DNA of 64,000 nucleotides from Symbiodinium natans (GCA_905221605.1 CAJNDS010002239.1:308309-372308); one strand, 5' to 3'; shown: positions 10,986-22,253, counted from the first letter of the stretch. The notes: generated by a model from the letters alone, not told the origin. Translations and numbers: made by a program.

Positions 10986-12788
10986 AGCAGTTTGGCCAGG
11001 GTTTGCTTCTGATCTGCGGATGAAATCGAGTGAAGCTTGGCTCTTTGCATGCTCTTCTCTGTCGTAAGCAGCCAGGCACCTTGGATCCATGCTGGACCGC
11101 TACGCGGAAACCCGGACAACAAGCATGCACGTCTCAAAATATTTCAAGCAGGGTTATGCAGGGTTGCAATATGTTCTCAAGCACTGATCTGTGAATTTAG
11201 ATGTAGGTCTATGTAGAAGATGCATATCCGCAGTGTCACTTGCCTCGTTGCCCAGGAGGAGCTTGGTCACGTGTGCTACTTTTGTTCAGAGCGGCGTCTC
11301 AGCTCAAGATCAGTGTGCGGATGTTGTTGCGGCAAAGGAGGTAGCTTGCACTGAGGTTTTCTGCAGCATCAGCGAACACACGATGTGCGGATCCGAGCAA
11401 ACCAAGCTGTGCGTGCTTTGCTCTGGTCTAGACATGTCTAGACTGCCCAGTTTGCCAGTGCACAGCGCTTCACATTTTTTCCCCGTGCCAACTGTTGCTG
11501 CTGCACCATTGCTGCATTCTGCTCTTAGTTCAAACTGATAGGCCGACATAGGCCGTCAATTCTAAAGCTGTGCGCTGAAGATGTCAGAGCCTTTGCGTCC
11601 TGTTCTCACGGCTTTCCGATTCAGGGCTGGCAGCCTGAAGTGCGAGTCATTATTTTTGGAAAGTGCAAGCGACCCATCCCCCCAACTTGGTGTAGACAAC
11701 GTCAAATCAAGCCGCCAAGCCGGGAGTTGCTTAACCCTGGCTCTCCCATGCCCCCCCCCCCCCCCCCCCTCTACAGCTCTACATCTGCTTGAGCTGCCCA
11801 CGCACGCAACTTGACGACTAGAGCATCTAGAGCTGGAGCTTGCAATGGCATCGCGGCCATACCGATTCTGGTGCCTGCAATGGCTTGGTGCCGCAGACAT
11901 GGCTTGGTGCACATCATGCCGCCATATTCCTCGTTGAAGGTGGAGAAAGCTTTAAGCAGGGTGCGAAGTGCTCCCAGACGAGCTTCCCATTTCCTTTGCA
12001 ACACAAGCCAGACGTGTTGGAGAAACCAAAGAAAGCCACGCTCAGCGGTCAACATGACATACGACGGCCGCCACACCACCAAGAGGCTGCGCACGGCAGC
12101 AAGGGACTCTTCTCCGCGCATCTCTGCGCGGATTGCCGCACCGTGCCAGTTGCCAAGAACACTGGCATGGCTAGCAAAACTGTGGCTTTCATTTTGGCTC
12201 TCGCAGTTTGTAAATATTCAGCAGTGCCACCGGTCAACTTCTGTGGATGGGGATTTTTTCAAAGCAGCAACCACCACGTGTGATCTGCATGGTGCAGTGT
12301 GGTGTTAAAGACACCGGCCCATTTAAAGGTGTTGCTATTGGCATCTATTGGCACTGAGCCCAGGTGCATGGAACCAGGCCGCCTCACCCTCCGGTCGGGC
12401 ACTGTCTCCGGACCGGCGGGTGCCACAGCAGCTGTGGGGTGGAGGAGCGGTTGCATAGTGGTTGCAGTGCTGCGAAAAAAAGTAACGGCGACTGTCAAAA
12501 GTGCAGGTGTTCACTTCTGGGTGCCTTTGCCATCGCCTGTCAGCGCCGCAGCAGCAGCTGCAGTTGCCGCGGCAGGTAGCGCCCAAGGCAAGGTGTCGCA
12601 ATACGAAACTTCACACGTTTCTTGAACTTGCACTAGGCAAACTGATATGCCTTGACTGATGGCAGACTATCGAGATCTGCGTGACCCACGTGACCCGCGT
12701 GAGCCGTGGGCAAGCGCGCAGTCCCTAGTTGGAGCTACCGGAGAGAAATCGGAGATGTGTGAAGCTTTGTTCTTATGTTTTGGTCAAG
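10986..12788. other. Stretch without a settled gene
   Basis: Three long frames overlap at 11771-12308 (one minus, two plus), and none can be preferred. A + frame at 12168 begins MASKTVAFILALAV, like a signal peptide, before a GTAAAT donor. A poly-C run lies at 11752-11770. Nothing else was resolved. Confidence 0.4.
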
Positions 12789-12833
12789 GCGCCCCTGTAT
12801 CCGCCGCCTCCTCCATGGGCTGACTTGCCGGAG
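12789..12833 (+). CDS. Proline-rich protein, candidate exon 1 of a pair
   Basis: Exactly 15 codons, APLYPPPPPWADLPE, lie between acceptor GTCAAG and a consensus-type GC donor, GCAAGT. The 57-bp intron after it ends in TCTAACAG and joins in phase 0 to a second exon with the same PPPPP core. Proline runs next to aromatic residues suit binding to SH3, WW or EVH1-type modules, but the protein family is unknown. Confidence 0.5.
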
Positions 12834-12890
12834 GCAAGTGGAGTAGTGAAACATTTTCGCCAAATCGGCGTCAAGTGTTGATTCTAACAG

Positions 12891-12921
12891 GCTTGGCCTC
12901 CGCCTCCTCCGCAGGCCATTC
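12891..12921 (+). CDS. Proline-rich protein, candidate exon 2 of a pair
   Basis: Reads AWPPPPPQAIPMRI from the acceptor CTAACAG to a possible GTGATG donor. It is in phase with the exon at 12789, and its proline run resembles that exon, which suggests a local duplication. Confidence 0.45.
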
Positions 12922-13337
12922 CCATGCGGATAGTGATGGATAACACGAATGCATGAAATGATCAGGCCGTCGTTCTAGATGCTTCTTCTGGACCACAATA
13001 TTCGAAGTTCTTGCAGCGTCTTATGGTGGTGCCTGCGCTTTGAAATTGTAGGTGAGTGCAGGAAGCACACGCGTGTCACGTGCGTCGTCCCCGACCGGCA
13101 CAAGGCTGGGTGATTGCGTATCTACAGATTGGTCTGAACAGAATGACTGGAACTTTCGAGTAGTCTGTAATGCAAAGAACAGTGTAGCAGGTATGCTGGC
13201 AAGTCTGTTTCGGGACCTGCGTCATCGAGGCCATTGATTGTGTTCGGCCACGCTTTTGAAGCACAGCAAGTCAAGTTAGCCATGCAGGTTGAAAGAAGCA
13301 GTGTTGTTCCAAGCACTTAAGCAAGTACCTGCATACC

Positions 13338-13390
13338 TGATGAAGTGCTGATGGCAGTGACTCAGAAGGACTTACTTATCTCAATTGGAG
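13338..13390 (+). CDS. Weak candidate exon
   Basis: A + frame reads DEVLMAVTQKDLLISIG and could end at GTTATC. The TQKDLLISIG pattern is reminiscent of a SAM domain, but the match is short and the left border is unclear. Confidence 0.2.
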
Positions 13391-14809
13391 TTATCGGAGA
13401 AGCTTCAGCGTGCATGTAGCACGCTTGGCGGTGCCAGCTGTCTGGGCAGCAGGCTTCGTGCTATCGTGGACCGCGATACCGGCAACACGACGTTGCCAGT
13501 AAACAAGTTCCGCCCAGCATGCACTCCAACAAACGGATCCAGCAGTCATAGCGACAAACGACAAATGACAGATCTGGATTGCGTTTCTCAGGAGGTTTGG
13601 TTTTGCATGCCAACAAGACATTTCCTTGAATGTACCAATGGTTACGCTTTTCACAGGCGTGACCTTGCGGCTTTCGGCCAAGGAGACACTCGGGATTCGA
13701 ACAATGCAATTCTGCGCACAAGATCTTTTTAGTGTGACCGGTGACAGAGGACCGGGAGATGCCCCGGTACCGCTGAGTCTGGAGCTTGGTCGTCCTTAGT
13801 GCTTAAGTGGCTTAGACTGCTTTGTCGAGTGCAAGATGGTCCAAGGGAGATGGTCCAAAGGATGCCGTATCGCGCAATATCTCGTGCTTTGCCTGCCGTA
13901 TGCCTTCCCCTTAGGCCGCGGCCCTGCAGCCTTCGTCGAGCGGCGCTGCGGTGGTGGTGGTCCGCTGCCGGCAGCCGAGGCACGTTGTGGAGGAGTTTTG
14001 GAGTGTGGACTAGCTCGACTCGGCAGCTGGTGGACGACGTTTGACGTTGTCCTCAATGTCCTCAGGCACAAAACGACCTGCACCCTTTGCGCGGGCGAGA
14101 GGAAGCTGATGGCTTTGCTTTGCTTTGACTGAAATATCTGCGATGGCTTTTATAACTTTTCGCATCTTTTCCATTCTCAATGTGTCAATGTGTTACGAGA
14201 TGTTCAAAGCTATCTGTCAGAACCATGTGATGTGGTGGTGGTCTCTTTCGTTTCCTTTCGCGTCAGAAGCTTGAGCTCTGACTCGCAGCCGCAGCCCATC
14301 TTGTACAGGGTGCTGCATTGTGTACGGGAGTTGGATGAGTGGGAGTCCATGTGCAGCTTGCTGTGATCCTGGTTGTGCATAGATAGATTATGAGAATCCA
14401 CTGCTGGGCTTCTTTTTTGGAAAAGATTCTGCAAGCTGGGGGCGATTCTGCGACCATCAGTCACTGTTCCAGTACGGTGCGGGGATGTACACCAAGAAAA
14501 GGGGTTTGCGTGTTGTCGTGTGCACTGTTTCTGAAGCACTTTGCAACGGTTTGCTTGCCTTTTGAATGTCGTGCTCTTCGCAGCCACGAGCTTCAAGTAG
14601 CATGATCGCGCGGTAGCATTGTCAGCATTGTCCGGTCAGGTTCTTGCAGATTGACGTCGCCTAATGCATTCAACAGCCGAGGGCTGCCGAAGCTGAAACG
14701 TTCCTAAAGAGATAGTGCCGCGGGACAGCCATGCACAAAGCTGGCAAGGCATCCGTTGGGTTCATTCTTACTTCCCCACGCCATTGTGTGGACTAACGTG
14801 CGATCCAGG

Positions 14810-15235
14810 AACTGCGATTCAGGAAACCACGAGATTCAGGAAACTGAAAACACGCGGTTCAGGAAACTGCGAACGCGCGATCCAGGGGGGGTTGGGGGGG
14901 GGTGGGGGGGGGTGGGGGGTGGGGGGTGGGGGGGGGGGGGTTGGGGGGGGGGTTGGGGGGGGGGGGTTGGGGGGGGGGTGGGCGGGGATGACGATGTTCA
15001 TGTCCGCGTGCTCCAGTTTGAATCAGCTGGTTTCCGACTCCGCGTGCTTCAGTTTCCTGAATCAGCTGGTTTCGCGAATCCGGGTTTCCCGAACGCTTTC
15101 AGTTTCCGAATCCGCACTTTGAAGTTTCCCGAATCTCCGGTTCCCGAATCCGCGTTTTCCAGTTTCGTATCCTGAATAGGCGAGTGTCCCGAATCCTGGT
15201 TTCCCGAATCAGGTTTTTCCAGTTTCGGAATGGCT
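14810..15235. repeat. GATTCAGGAAAC-type degenerate repeats around a poly-G tract
   Basis: Left of the G tract (14810-14880) several copies of GATTCAGGAAACYGCG occur. Right of it (14999-15235) the complementary form, TTTCCCGAATC / GTTTCCTGAATC, recurs about ten times. The two sides are therefore roughly inverted around the G tract. A related array lies at 36887-37020. Confidence 0.65.
14885..14988. repeat. Long poly-G tract with T interruptions
   Basis: About 100 bp of G runs of 3-12 bases separated by single or double T. The sequence could form G-quadruplexes. Glycine/tryptophan frames through it are artefacts. Confidence 0.9.
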
Positions 15236-16240
15236 TCCATTGTGGCATTGTTGCCTTTGCTAGCTTCATGGGGTTCCGAACTCAAGGCAGCGATCTGGAC
15301 CCTGCAGTCGATAGGCTGATGTTGCTTACAGTTTGAGCTAGACACCGGGTCGGGCAGGTCGGAGGTCGGACAGTCTTTTTTGGTCTAAGCCTTCAGGTTC
15401 AGTTCGAGATGCGAAAGGCTTTCTGCGCTTCGGCAGGCGTCCATGATTCCAGCGGTGATGCGAAACGATCCATGCTTGGCGGTGCCTTGGCTTTCTTGAT
15501 AGGCTACAAGCAAAAATTAGCGTTCTGTCGTTGCAACCCAGGCTCGCCCTGACATGCGGCGGTCAATGGAAGACTGGTCGGAGCCTCATAGCCACAGAGC
15601 AAAACATGCCAGGAGGAGATGTGATGTGCAAAGGGGCGGATCGAACTGATGGCATGTCTGAGATTTGAACGGCTGTGGCAGGTGGGGCGGCTCATTGTGG
15701 GATCCACGAGATCCCTCGCAAGAGACTAAGCGAGCCCCAGCGAAACCAAAGTGTTTGAAATTGCCGTGCCCGAGTTCCTCTTATATACTAGACAAGCGCA
15801 TGAGCATTGACGAGCGTCGCCGGATCGCGATGTTTCGCTGCGAGATCAGTCGGCTACTGCAATCAAGGTTTTTCGGGCTCAGCTTCAGGCTTCTAAAGGA
15901 CCCTTTATTCTCTGTTGAACCAAGCCTCCAGACAATGACTTCTGAACGAAGTGTTTCGCAAAAGTTCCAACAGGCTCTTCCGTAAACCGCGGCCTCCGGT
16001 TGAGTGCTTCGGAGCTACAACCTTAGCAAGAACCATCGGGAACTAAGTGTTTTGTGTGAAGTTCGCAGGGGGATTGTCGAGGAGGCAGCCGGTGATTGAA
16101 AGTGCGCCTAATGTGATGGTGCACGGGCGCCATGCGGGCATGTGTGTGGCTGGAGCCGGAGCGCACCCAACGCCACAAGGTCATTGGTGACTTGGTGTGC
16201 TATGGGTGGGGCTCGTGGCTTGCGACCTGGAGAAGAACAA

Positions 16241-16309
16241 CCCTAAAACCCTAAAACCCTAAACCCTAAACCCTAAACCCTAAACCCTAAAGCCTAAAGC
16301 CTAAAGCCT
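16241..16309. repeat. Interstitial CCCTAAA telomere-type array
   Basis: Two CCCTAAAA units, then four to five perfect CCCTAAA units, then three GCCTAAA variants. The 7-bp unit is the telomere repeat used by dinoflagellates and many plants. Confidence 0.85.
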
Positions 16310-16590
16310 GCAGGATGCTGCAGGAGCTCTGCGCTGTTGTACGGCCCTGCCGTTCCAAACACGTAACACGGCGTTGCGCAGGCGTGGCGAGGCTGCCCGC
16401 ACCACCGAGCATGCTTGGAATCTTGCATTTCCGAACTTTGCATCTCCGGTTTTTGGCTTGTTTCTGCACTGGCTCGTCGATCTCTCTTTCTCTATTTTCT
16501 GGGGGGGGTCTCCTTTATTTCTTTTCAGTGCTGGAGGGCTTTTGCAATCCGTGGTACGTCAGGCTTCGCGTGGTGCAGCAATGCACGTGA

Positions 16591-17331
16591 ATGAGTACAT
16601 GTGTGTGTGTGTGTGTGTGTACTGCCTACCAGGGCCTCCTCTGCGTTGATGCCATTGGCCGTTGCTTAGCATGTGCGTTGCCGGTGGTCCGACTGTTATG
16701 TTGTGCACTTCAGCTGTTGTATTTCCGATTGTCGACAACGCGCAAGCTTCAATGGCCACCACCGCTTTGTTTTCGCCGGTGGCCTTGGACAAGCATGTTT
16801 TACCTTACTGATCCTTGCTGTTTTGAGTGGCGTTGCAGGCTTTCCCCCTACGGACTTGGATCTTCGACCCAAGAGCCTTGTCCCTCCGGGTTCGAGCTCG
16901 GTTTCGAGTTCCATTTTAAATCGCACGTATCTGGGCCACAACTGAGGCTGAAAAGGTCCTATAAACTCCTGGCCTGGAACGTGTATAGGTGGGCTTCGAA
17001 ATTTTGTCAACGAATAAAGCATATTTCGGTGTGGAATCTGCTATTTGGATCTATTTGGTGCATAACGTTGACCTTTCCATCGCGTGTGGAACAGTTTGTA
17101 AGACATTCTTCGCCAGCATTGCGCACTTCGCTGACTGCTTGCGTGCCTCAGACTCCAAGGTCTGGAGAGTTTTTCGGCACTGACTTCACCTGTACGGGCC
17201 TTGAGAGTCACGAGAGGTGCAAGGCGCGCCAAGTATGCCGAGTACTGCAAACTGAGGTGGATCGAGCATGCGTGATGTGCCTGGCTCTTGGATGGTGTCG
17301 ACTTGGTGGAAATCCTTGCGCGCAGTTGTAG
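16591..17331 (+). other. Long open frame of doubtful meaning
   Basis: A 246-codon + frame begins in the GT repeat and is rich in Cys, Leu and Trp. A second frame contains a hydrophobic run, CFTLLILAVLSGVAG, and a third shows short exon-like stretches before the ankyrin gene. No splice pair decides between them. Confidence 0.2.
16599..16620. repeat. GT dinucleotide microsatellite
   Basis: About ten GT units. Confidence 0.85.
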
Positions 17332-17460
17332 AGTCACAAGGCTCGCGGCTCTTCGGCTGTCGGATGGTGAGAGTGAAAGGCTTGCCTTGGCTGTAGGGTG
17401 CCCAGCAAATCCAGAGCTTGGTTCTCAAAGGGTGCGCAGAGATGCTAAGACTGCTGAGAG

Positions 17461-17575
17461 GTTGCAGAGGGCGACCTAGTCGAGGCGGAGAGGCTCCTGG
17501 CGGCCTCAGCCGATGCTTCTCGGTTCTTTTTGGCAGCTCGCAATGGTTCGCAATGCGTTCCCCTCGAATGCACAG
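17461..17575 (+). CDS. Ankyrin-repeat protein, exon
   Basis: After acceptor GAGAG the frame reads VAEGDLVEAERLLAASADAS, the second helix and loop of an ankyrin repeat. It goes on to ARNGSQCVPLECT, the start of the next repeat (compare the usual NGxTPLH). It ends at a GTAACC donor in phase 1. The following exons at 17877, 18120 and 18278 join in consistent phase and keep the ankyrin register, so together they define an ankyrin-repeat gene of at least 1 kb. Start and stop were not found. Ankyrin repeats bind other proteins; the partner is unknown. Confidence 0.6.
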
Positions 17576-17876
17576 GTAACCCCTGCACTTCACCTGGCCC
17601 TTCAGATTGGTGCGGCTCCAGAGGTGTCAGCCCGAGATTGTCCCAAGCCTGCTCTATTGCCAGCGCTCTCCAGGAACGAGTCTGGTAAATTGGAGCGGGT
17701 TGGGCAACGGTGGTAGGTTCTATGGTGAGAATTGAGAAGTTGGAACGCCTCCCATCAATTGCAACATAGTCAGACCATGTCACACCATGTCTAGATGTCA
17801 GGGATTGTGGGCCACCCACCACCTTTCCCTCTAGAGCGTGGTCAGCCCATCTTTACAACACTTTTACAACCTCCAG

Positions 17877-17936
17877 ACCGTGGAGCTGTTGGCGGCTTGC
17901 TGCTCGCGGCTCAACGTGTGGCTGCCGGAGCCAGCT
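17877..17936 (+). CDS. Ankyrin-repeat protein, exon
   Basis: Taken in phase 1 from the previous exon it reads RGAVGGLLLAAQRVAAGAS, helix 2 of an ankyrin repeat, and closes at GTGGTG. A second frame (TVELLAACCSRLNVW and onward) is also open for 49 codons, so the choice rests on phase and repeat register. Confidence 0.5.
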
Positions 17937-18119
17937 GTGGTGACCTGGGTCCGGCGGAGACTTGAAGTGAACAGGGACGTAGAAAGTTGTGTTTTGGGAC
18001 TGCTGCAGCCCACTTTCGGAGTCTGAGCCAGGCGCGGGCCACATGCCGCGCAGCATTGAGTGGTCGGCGATCGTCCCTTCGTGGCGCCACAGCCAAGCTG
18101 GACGCGCTTCTCCTTGCAG

Positions 18120-18188
18120 GTGCCGTGATGTGCTGCGCACATCTGCGCAGCAGTGAGCAAGCACTGAGAATGCTCCTATTGCAGCACT
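18120..18188 (+). CDS. Ankyrin-repeat protein, exon ending at a GA donor
   Basis: From acceptor CTTGCAG it reads AVMCCAHLRSSEQALRMLLL then QH. This resembles the helix pair of an ankyrin repeat. The only border that joins it in frame to CADINSIG at 18278 is T|GAACCC, a GA-AG intron of 89 bp. GA donors are known as a rare class in dinoflagellates. Confidence 0.55.
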
Positions 18189-18277
18189 GAACCCTTCTGT
18201 AGCTGTCAGCATGCTTTAGCAGATTCAATTGTTTGACCTTTTTGAGCTATAACGAGGGTGTTCAGCCTCGTTGCAAG

Positions 18278-18345
18278 GTGCAGACATCAATTCCATCGGC
18301 AGGGGCTGCGAGACGGCTCTTCACATCCTTGCACGAACCTTTCAA
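18278..18345 (+). CDS. Ankyrin-repeat protein, exon
   Basis: Reads ADINSIGRGCETALHILART, the most typical ankyrin stretch of the window (GADIN plus ETALHILA). It follows acceptor TTGCAAG. A GC donor, CAA|GCAAGA, is the likely right border. An earlier GA donor (CAC|GAACCT) would suit the register of the next exon better. Confidence 0.7.
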
Positions 18346-18386
18346 GCAAGATTAGTCACTGTGTATCGGAGTGTCTTTTTTTGCAG

Positions 18387-18450
18387 TTGTTTTGCAATCG
18401 CGAACGGCAGGGCCACACATCAACTACAGCACACAAGAATGGCTCTCCGC
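18387..18450 (+). CDS. Ankyrin-repeat protein, following exon
   Basis: Preceded by a strong polypyrimidine acceptor (CTTTTTTTGCAG). One frame reads GPHINYSTQEWLSASVAA, which fits an ankyrin loop and first helix. Another reads TTAHKNGSPLP. It may end at GTAGCT. The frame is unsettled. Confidence 0.4.
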
Positions 18451-18774
18451 TTCCGTAGCTGCACCAGACGCTGCAATACGCTGCATGTACATTCGGGGAT
18501 GCGAACATGATCGAACATGGCTCATGAGCGTAATGAACTCACGACTTGTTTACCTTGTTGCGGTGGCCCAGGGACTTTGCAGCTCCTCTGGCAGGCGCAA
18601 GATCTTCGTTTAAGAAAGCGTGCACCAGGTGGAAAGAGGAAGAAAGCACACTTAGCTGTGTTTGCATTCACTAATTGGCAGCAAGCTTAGCTGGCAGGAG
18701 TCGCACCGCTACGCGATGCGCAGCCAGAACCTTGCACGTGACGTTCAGGACAATATTTGAGAGTGATCCCTCGC

Positions 18775-18827
18775 GCTCTCTCTCGCTCGCTCTCTCTCTC
18801 CTCCCTCCCTCCTTCCCTCTCTCAAAA
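18775..18827. repeat. CT-rich microsatellite
   Basis: CTCTCTCG/CTCC/CTTCC run. Confidence 0.8.
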
Positions 18828-19380
18828 GTCCTCCACACAGAAAGACCAGCTCGTTGCCATGACACCTGGTGTACTCACAGCTGCAACCAAGTTTTCTCCA
18901 GTCTACATCGAAAGTCTGGGTTGTGACTGCTTTTCATGTGTCAGCCTCGCCCTGCCCGTCAAGTGGTGGTTGTTGGGGTTTTAAGTTTTGAGGACGTGGT
19001 GGTCAAAGTCCATGTTCATGACATGCAAGCCCAGGCCCAGGACAGGTGAGCGCTAGGCAAGACGGCGCTCAGCGCGGCGTTGATACCGGGATTCAAGCAT
19101 GGCATGGTTGTCGGAACCGGCTCCCAAAGCCACCCTTCATCCGGACAGGGCTGCGTACATTAGGGCGACTGTCTGCCGCGTTCGCATCTTAGGTGAAAAG
19201 TCGGAGCAACCATTCATAATTTTCAGAACCTTTAGGAGACGCAGCGCGAACTCCACAAATTGTGGCATGACCTCGTTGCACGAGGCGGAGAAGTCATGTT
19301 TGCATATGTTGGTTCCGTGTGTTTTAGCAATGGCAATACCAACACATGCAGGGATTGTGCAGCGCCAAGCAAAAGTGAGG

Positions 19381-19430
19381 CGCTGATGCGAGCATGGCTG
19401 ATGGAGAGAGTTCGTCAGCTCTTGAAAGGC
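19381..19430 (+). CDS. Weak candidate exon
   Basis: After GCAAAAG a helical frame reads EALMRAWLMERVRQLLKG and could end at a GC donor (AAAG|GCAGGC). It might belong to the ankyrin gene or to a separate one. Confidence 0.25.
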
Positions 19431-19799
19431 AGGCTTGACACCTTGGTTCACTTGACGATCTTCCGTTCTGAGTACAGTACTGTCTGTGTGACTATGTCTG
19501 ATGAGCTGAGGCTAATGAGGCTAATGTTGCCAATTGTTGCCACCCCTTCCGTCTTCATTTGCTTCCACTCATGTCTCATCTGCGACGAGGCTGTCTGCCA
19601 CGCAGTGTACGGATCTTCTGGTCTCGAAGAGGAGGACCTATGCCATGCGCCGCTATCAGAATGCCAGGCCAGTCCAAGAGTTGAAGTTGCGATTGGGGGA
19701 CATGGCAGATGTTGCTACATGTGGAACGTCTGCTCCATGTTATCACGAGCACCGATGTGCTGCGGCCCCAGGATGCAGAGTGTAGTATTACGTACGACG

Positions 19800-20115
19800 T
19801 AAGTATACGAGTATAGAAATTAGAAATATAGTATTCATGGAACGAGGCAGGTAGTAGCACGGACATATGGACACGTATACGGAAGTATCATACATATTTA
19901 TATACATATACATATACAAGGGAATCAAAAGGAACTGTGTCAAGTCATATGGAATTGTATGGAATCATATGGATGTTATTCACATGAACAAAAACAAATG
20001 GAGTATATAGATAGCAATGGAAATGGGAATAGAAGTAGACGCAGAAGCAATAAAAGTAGACATAGAACAGGAGATGGGAAATGGGAAATGGGAAACAGGA
20101 GATAGGAAAGGAATT
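19800..20115. other. AT-rich, purine-rich low-complexity stretch
   Basis: Contains TATACATATACATATAC, repeated GGAATCATATGG-like words and GGGAAATGGGAAATGGGAAA. Its composition differs sharply from the flanks. No gene was found. Confidence 0.7.
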
Positions 20116-20760
20116 CGTAAATAGGAATAAGCTGGAAAGAAGCCTGCGGAGCATTCAGGCGAGAGCTACGCATGGGATTTCTGCGGAAGCAAGGGCTTCT
20201 TGTATAAGTGATAGATCTAAGACAGTCTATATGCAGCAGGGTTGCTGGGAGCACATACACAACATGATGGGATTTGGGCAGTCCGTGGTTGGGAGTTCCC
20301 AATCGTTGATATTTCAATCGGGCTGTGGGCTGAAGAATGACGAAGATGAAAGGGTGGGGATTTGTTGCCGGACCTTTGCTTCAGGCAGGTGGGGTGCCCC
20401 CGCACCCGCCCCCGTCAACACCCCACCAGCCCACTCCCCCCACCTCCCTGGATGAGGTCTTTGCCGGTGAAAGCTCACCGCCGGGGTGGTAAGAAGTTGT
20501 TGGATGGCGTGGGAAACGGGAAAAATCCTTCGCATGACATGCCGCCCGGTCATACCCTTGGGTGTGTCGTAGCATTTAACCCTAAGCCCAAAATGCCCCC
20601 CCTACCATGGAGGGGGAAGGGGCAGACCGGGTGCGCTCTGATCATAAATGGTAGTTACACGTGTAGATAGCCTAACTATTTCGTTAACATCATCGGAGGC
20701 CAGCTATGGCTCGAATTAAGCTTATGCTTTTATAAACATAGCCAGGAAGTATTGAAAGAT

Positions 20761-20802
20761 AATGGAGGACAGCTACTGGGACAACCGGTGGGCCAATTGA
20801 GC
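20761..20802. repeat. Dispersed repeat, copy B
   Basis: Matches 291-332 at 38 of 42 positions (see copy A). Confidence 0.6.
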
Positions 20803-21272
20803 GAAAATTTTTGTTACCGTTGTTTTTGTAGTTTAATGAATATAGTTAGTCCTAGTTGCAAGATACAATACAGCCCGGTTATAATAGTTGTTCAATGAAT
20901 ACCGCTTGCCCTAATGACAAATAGCCGTGATTATCATAGTCAACTTTGTTGGCGCATGGGTTGTCCCAGTGGCTGTCCTTCACTGAAACGCACATAGTCA
21001 CAGAACGGAGAAGGTTATACGTATGTCGGCATGAAACATGACGACACGAACAGCCGTAAAAGTAATGTGCAAAAGCAACCTCAAGTTTTCTGCTTGGAGT
21101 AACTTTTCGAATTCCCCATGCTCCGGAGCCCGTCCTTGCTGGGGCCCACTGCGCTGCAGCCTGGCCACCATGGGCCACCAGCGCCGCGCAAGACGCATGC
21201 ACGTTGGGAACCAGGGCAGCAGCCAGCACCCTTTGAGGCTTGGGCTTGGGGAGCTGGGAACTCGATGGAAGC

Positions 21273-21428
21273 ATGAGCCTCCGAGCCAAGGCGCCTTTGC
21301 TGACGACCGCCGCCTCCGCAGCCTCCGCAGCGGCGTCCATGGCGTCTGTGGCGTGCAGGCGCGGTGTTCAGGTGCGACGTCGGGCCTGGCGGAGCTGGGC
21401 CGAGCAGCTTGGCATTGAGGCGCCCAAG
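21273..21428 (+). CDS. SET-domain lysine methyltransferase, first exon
   Basis: Probable start of a SET-domain protein of the Rubisco-LSMT/SETD3/SETD4 type that runs + strand to about 27.2 kb. The ATG at 21273 opens an Ala/Ser/Arg-rich leader (LLTTAASAASAAASMASVA, then CRRGVQVRRR), which resembles an organelle-targeting peptide. It is followed by AWRSWAEQLGIEAPK, like the short N-terminal helix before the SET core. A GC donor (AAG|GCGGGA) may end the exon. Such enzymes transfer methyl groups from S-adenosylmethionine to a lysine or histidine side chain. The substrate here cannot be told from sequence. The link to the SET exons downstream is inference from order and strand. Confidence 0.45.
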
Positions 21429-22065
21429 GCGGGACACAGCCAATGACACTGTGCCGGTTGTCTGTTGTCGGTTGTACCATCCTCAATTTCGAACGTGGGG
21501 AGTCGCCCAGATGTTCCGTGAGAGAATGAGGCTGTGACACTGCTGGTCTTCCATCGGCAGGGTTACCGGCATGTACTGTAACATTAACGTTCACTTATGA
21601 AGCATGACTACCGCCGTGCACGGCAGCATGCCAGAGTCGAATGTACCGCGGATTCCCTCGCCACGCTCAGCTTTTAGGAGTGAGATAAGTCGGCAACATA
21701 GAATTTTCATTTCCGGCCGACGTGCCGAGGGAGTCAAGGACCTCGTAGTTCGCATGGGGCCACGCTTGACCGGAACCACACCGCAACGAGCTTCAGAACG
21801 GGGATCGCTTAGTAGGCTTTGTCCAGCTTGCTCCGCAAGCTTTTTGTTACAAGGTCGCGAGCAGCAAACCCTAGGCTGCAGAATGCCGCAAGGCCACGCA
21901 CTTCGCCCAAGCAGACCATTTGCCCCCGCAAGTATCCCCAGTCTTGCACAGTATCTTTTGCAAATGTCGTTATGCGTGTGCACGCATAGCAGCAGTGAGC
22001 TGCAGGTGGAGCTCGCTTCTTTGAAAGACACCTTTGGCAATGACTTGCGGGGGAGCTGTCCTCAG

Positions 22066-22128
22066 CTCCCCTGGAGTGCGGAAGTGTGCGAAAGTCGGGG
22101 GTTGACTTGGAAAGAAGCGACTTCTCAG
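22066..22128 (+). CDS. SET-domain protein, tentative exon
   Basis: After TCCTCAG the frame reads LPWSAEVCESRGLTWKEATS. The SRGL part could be the GRGL-type start of the SET domain. The right border is not clear. Confidence 0.3.
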
Positions 22129-22253
22129 GATGATCGCCACATCTAGTATCGACATGGACGAGGCATGGAGCCTGTGGAGTGTTGGGAGCCTTTGAAGCTT
22201 TTGACATTAAACTCAAATTGGGGAGCGGTCAACGCGTCAACCCAGAGTTGCAG

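Noticed and set aside
11771-12121. Minus-strand frame of 116 codons with leucine/tryptophan-rich text
   Set aside because: Two + frames overlap it with similar quality and nothing decides between them.
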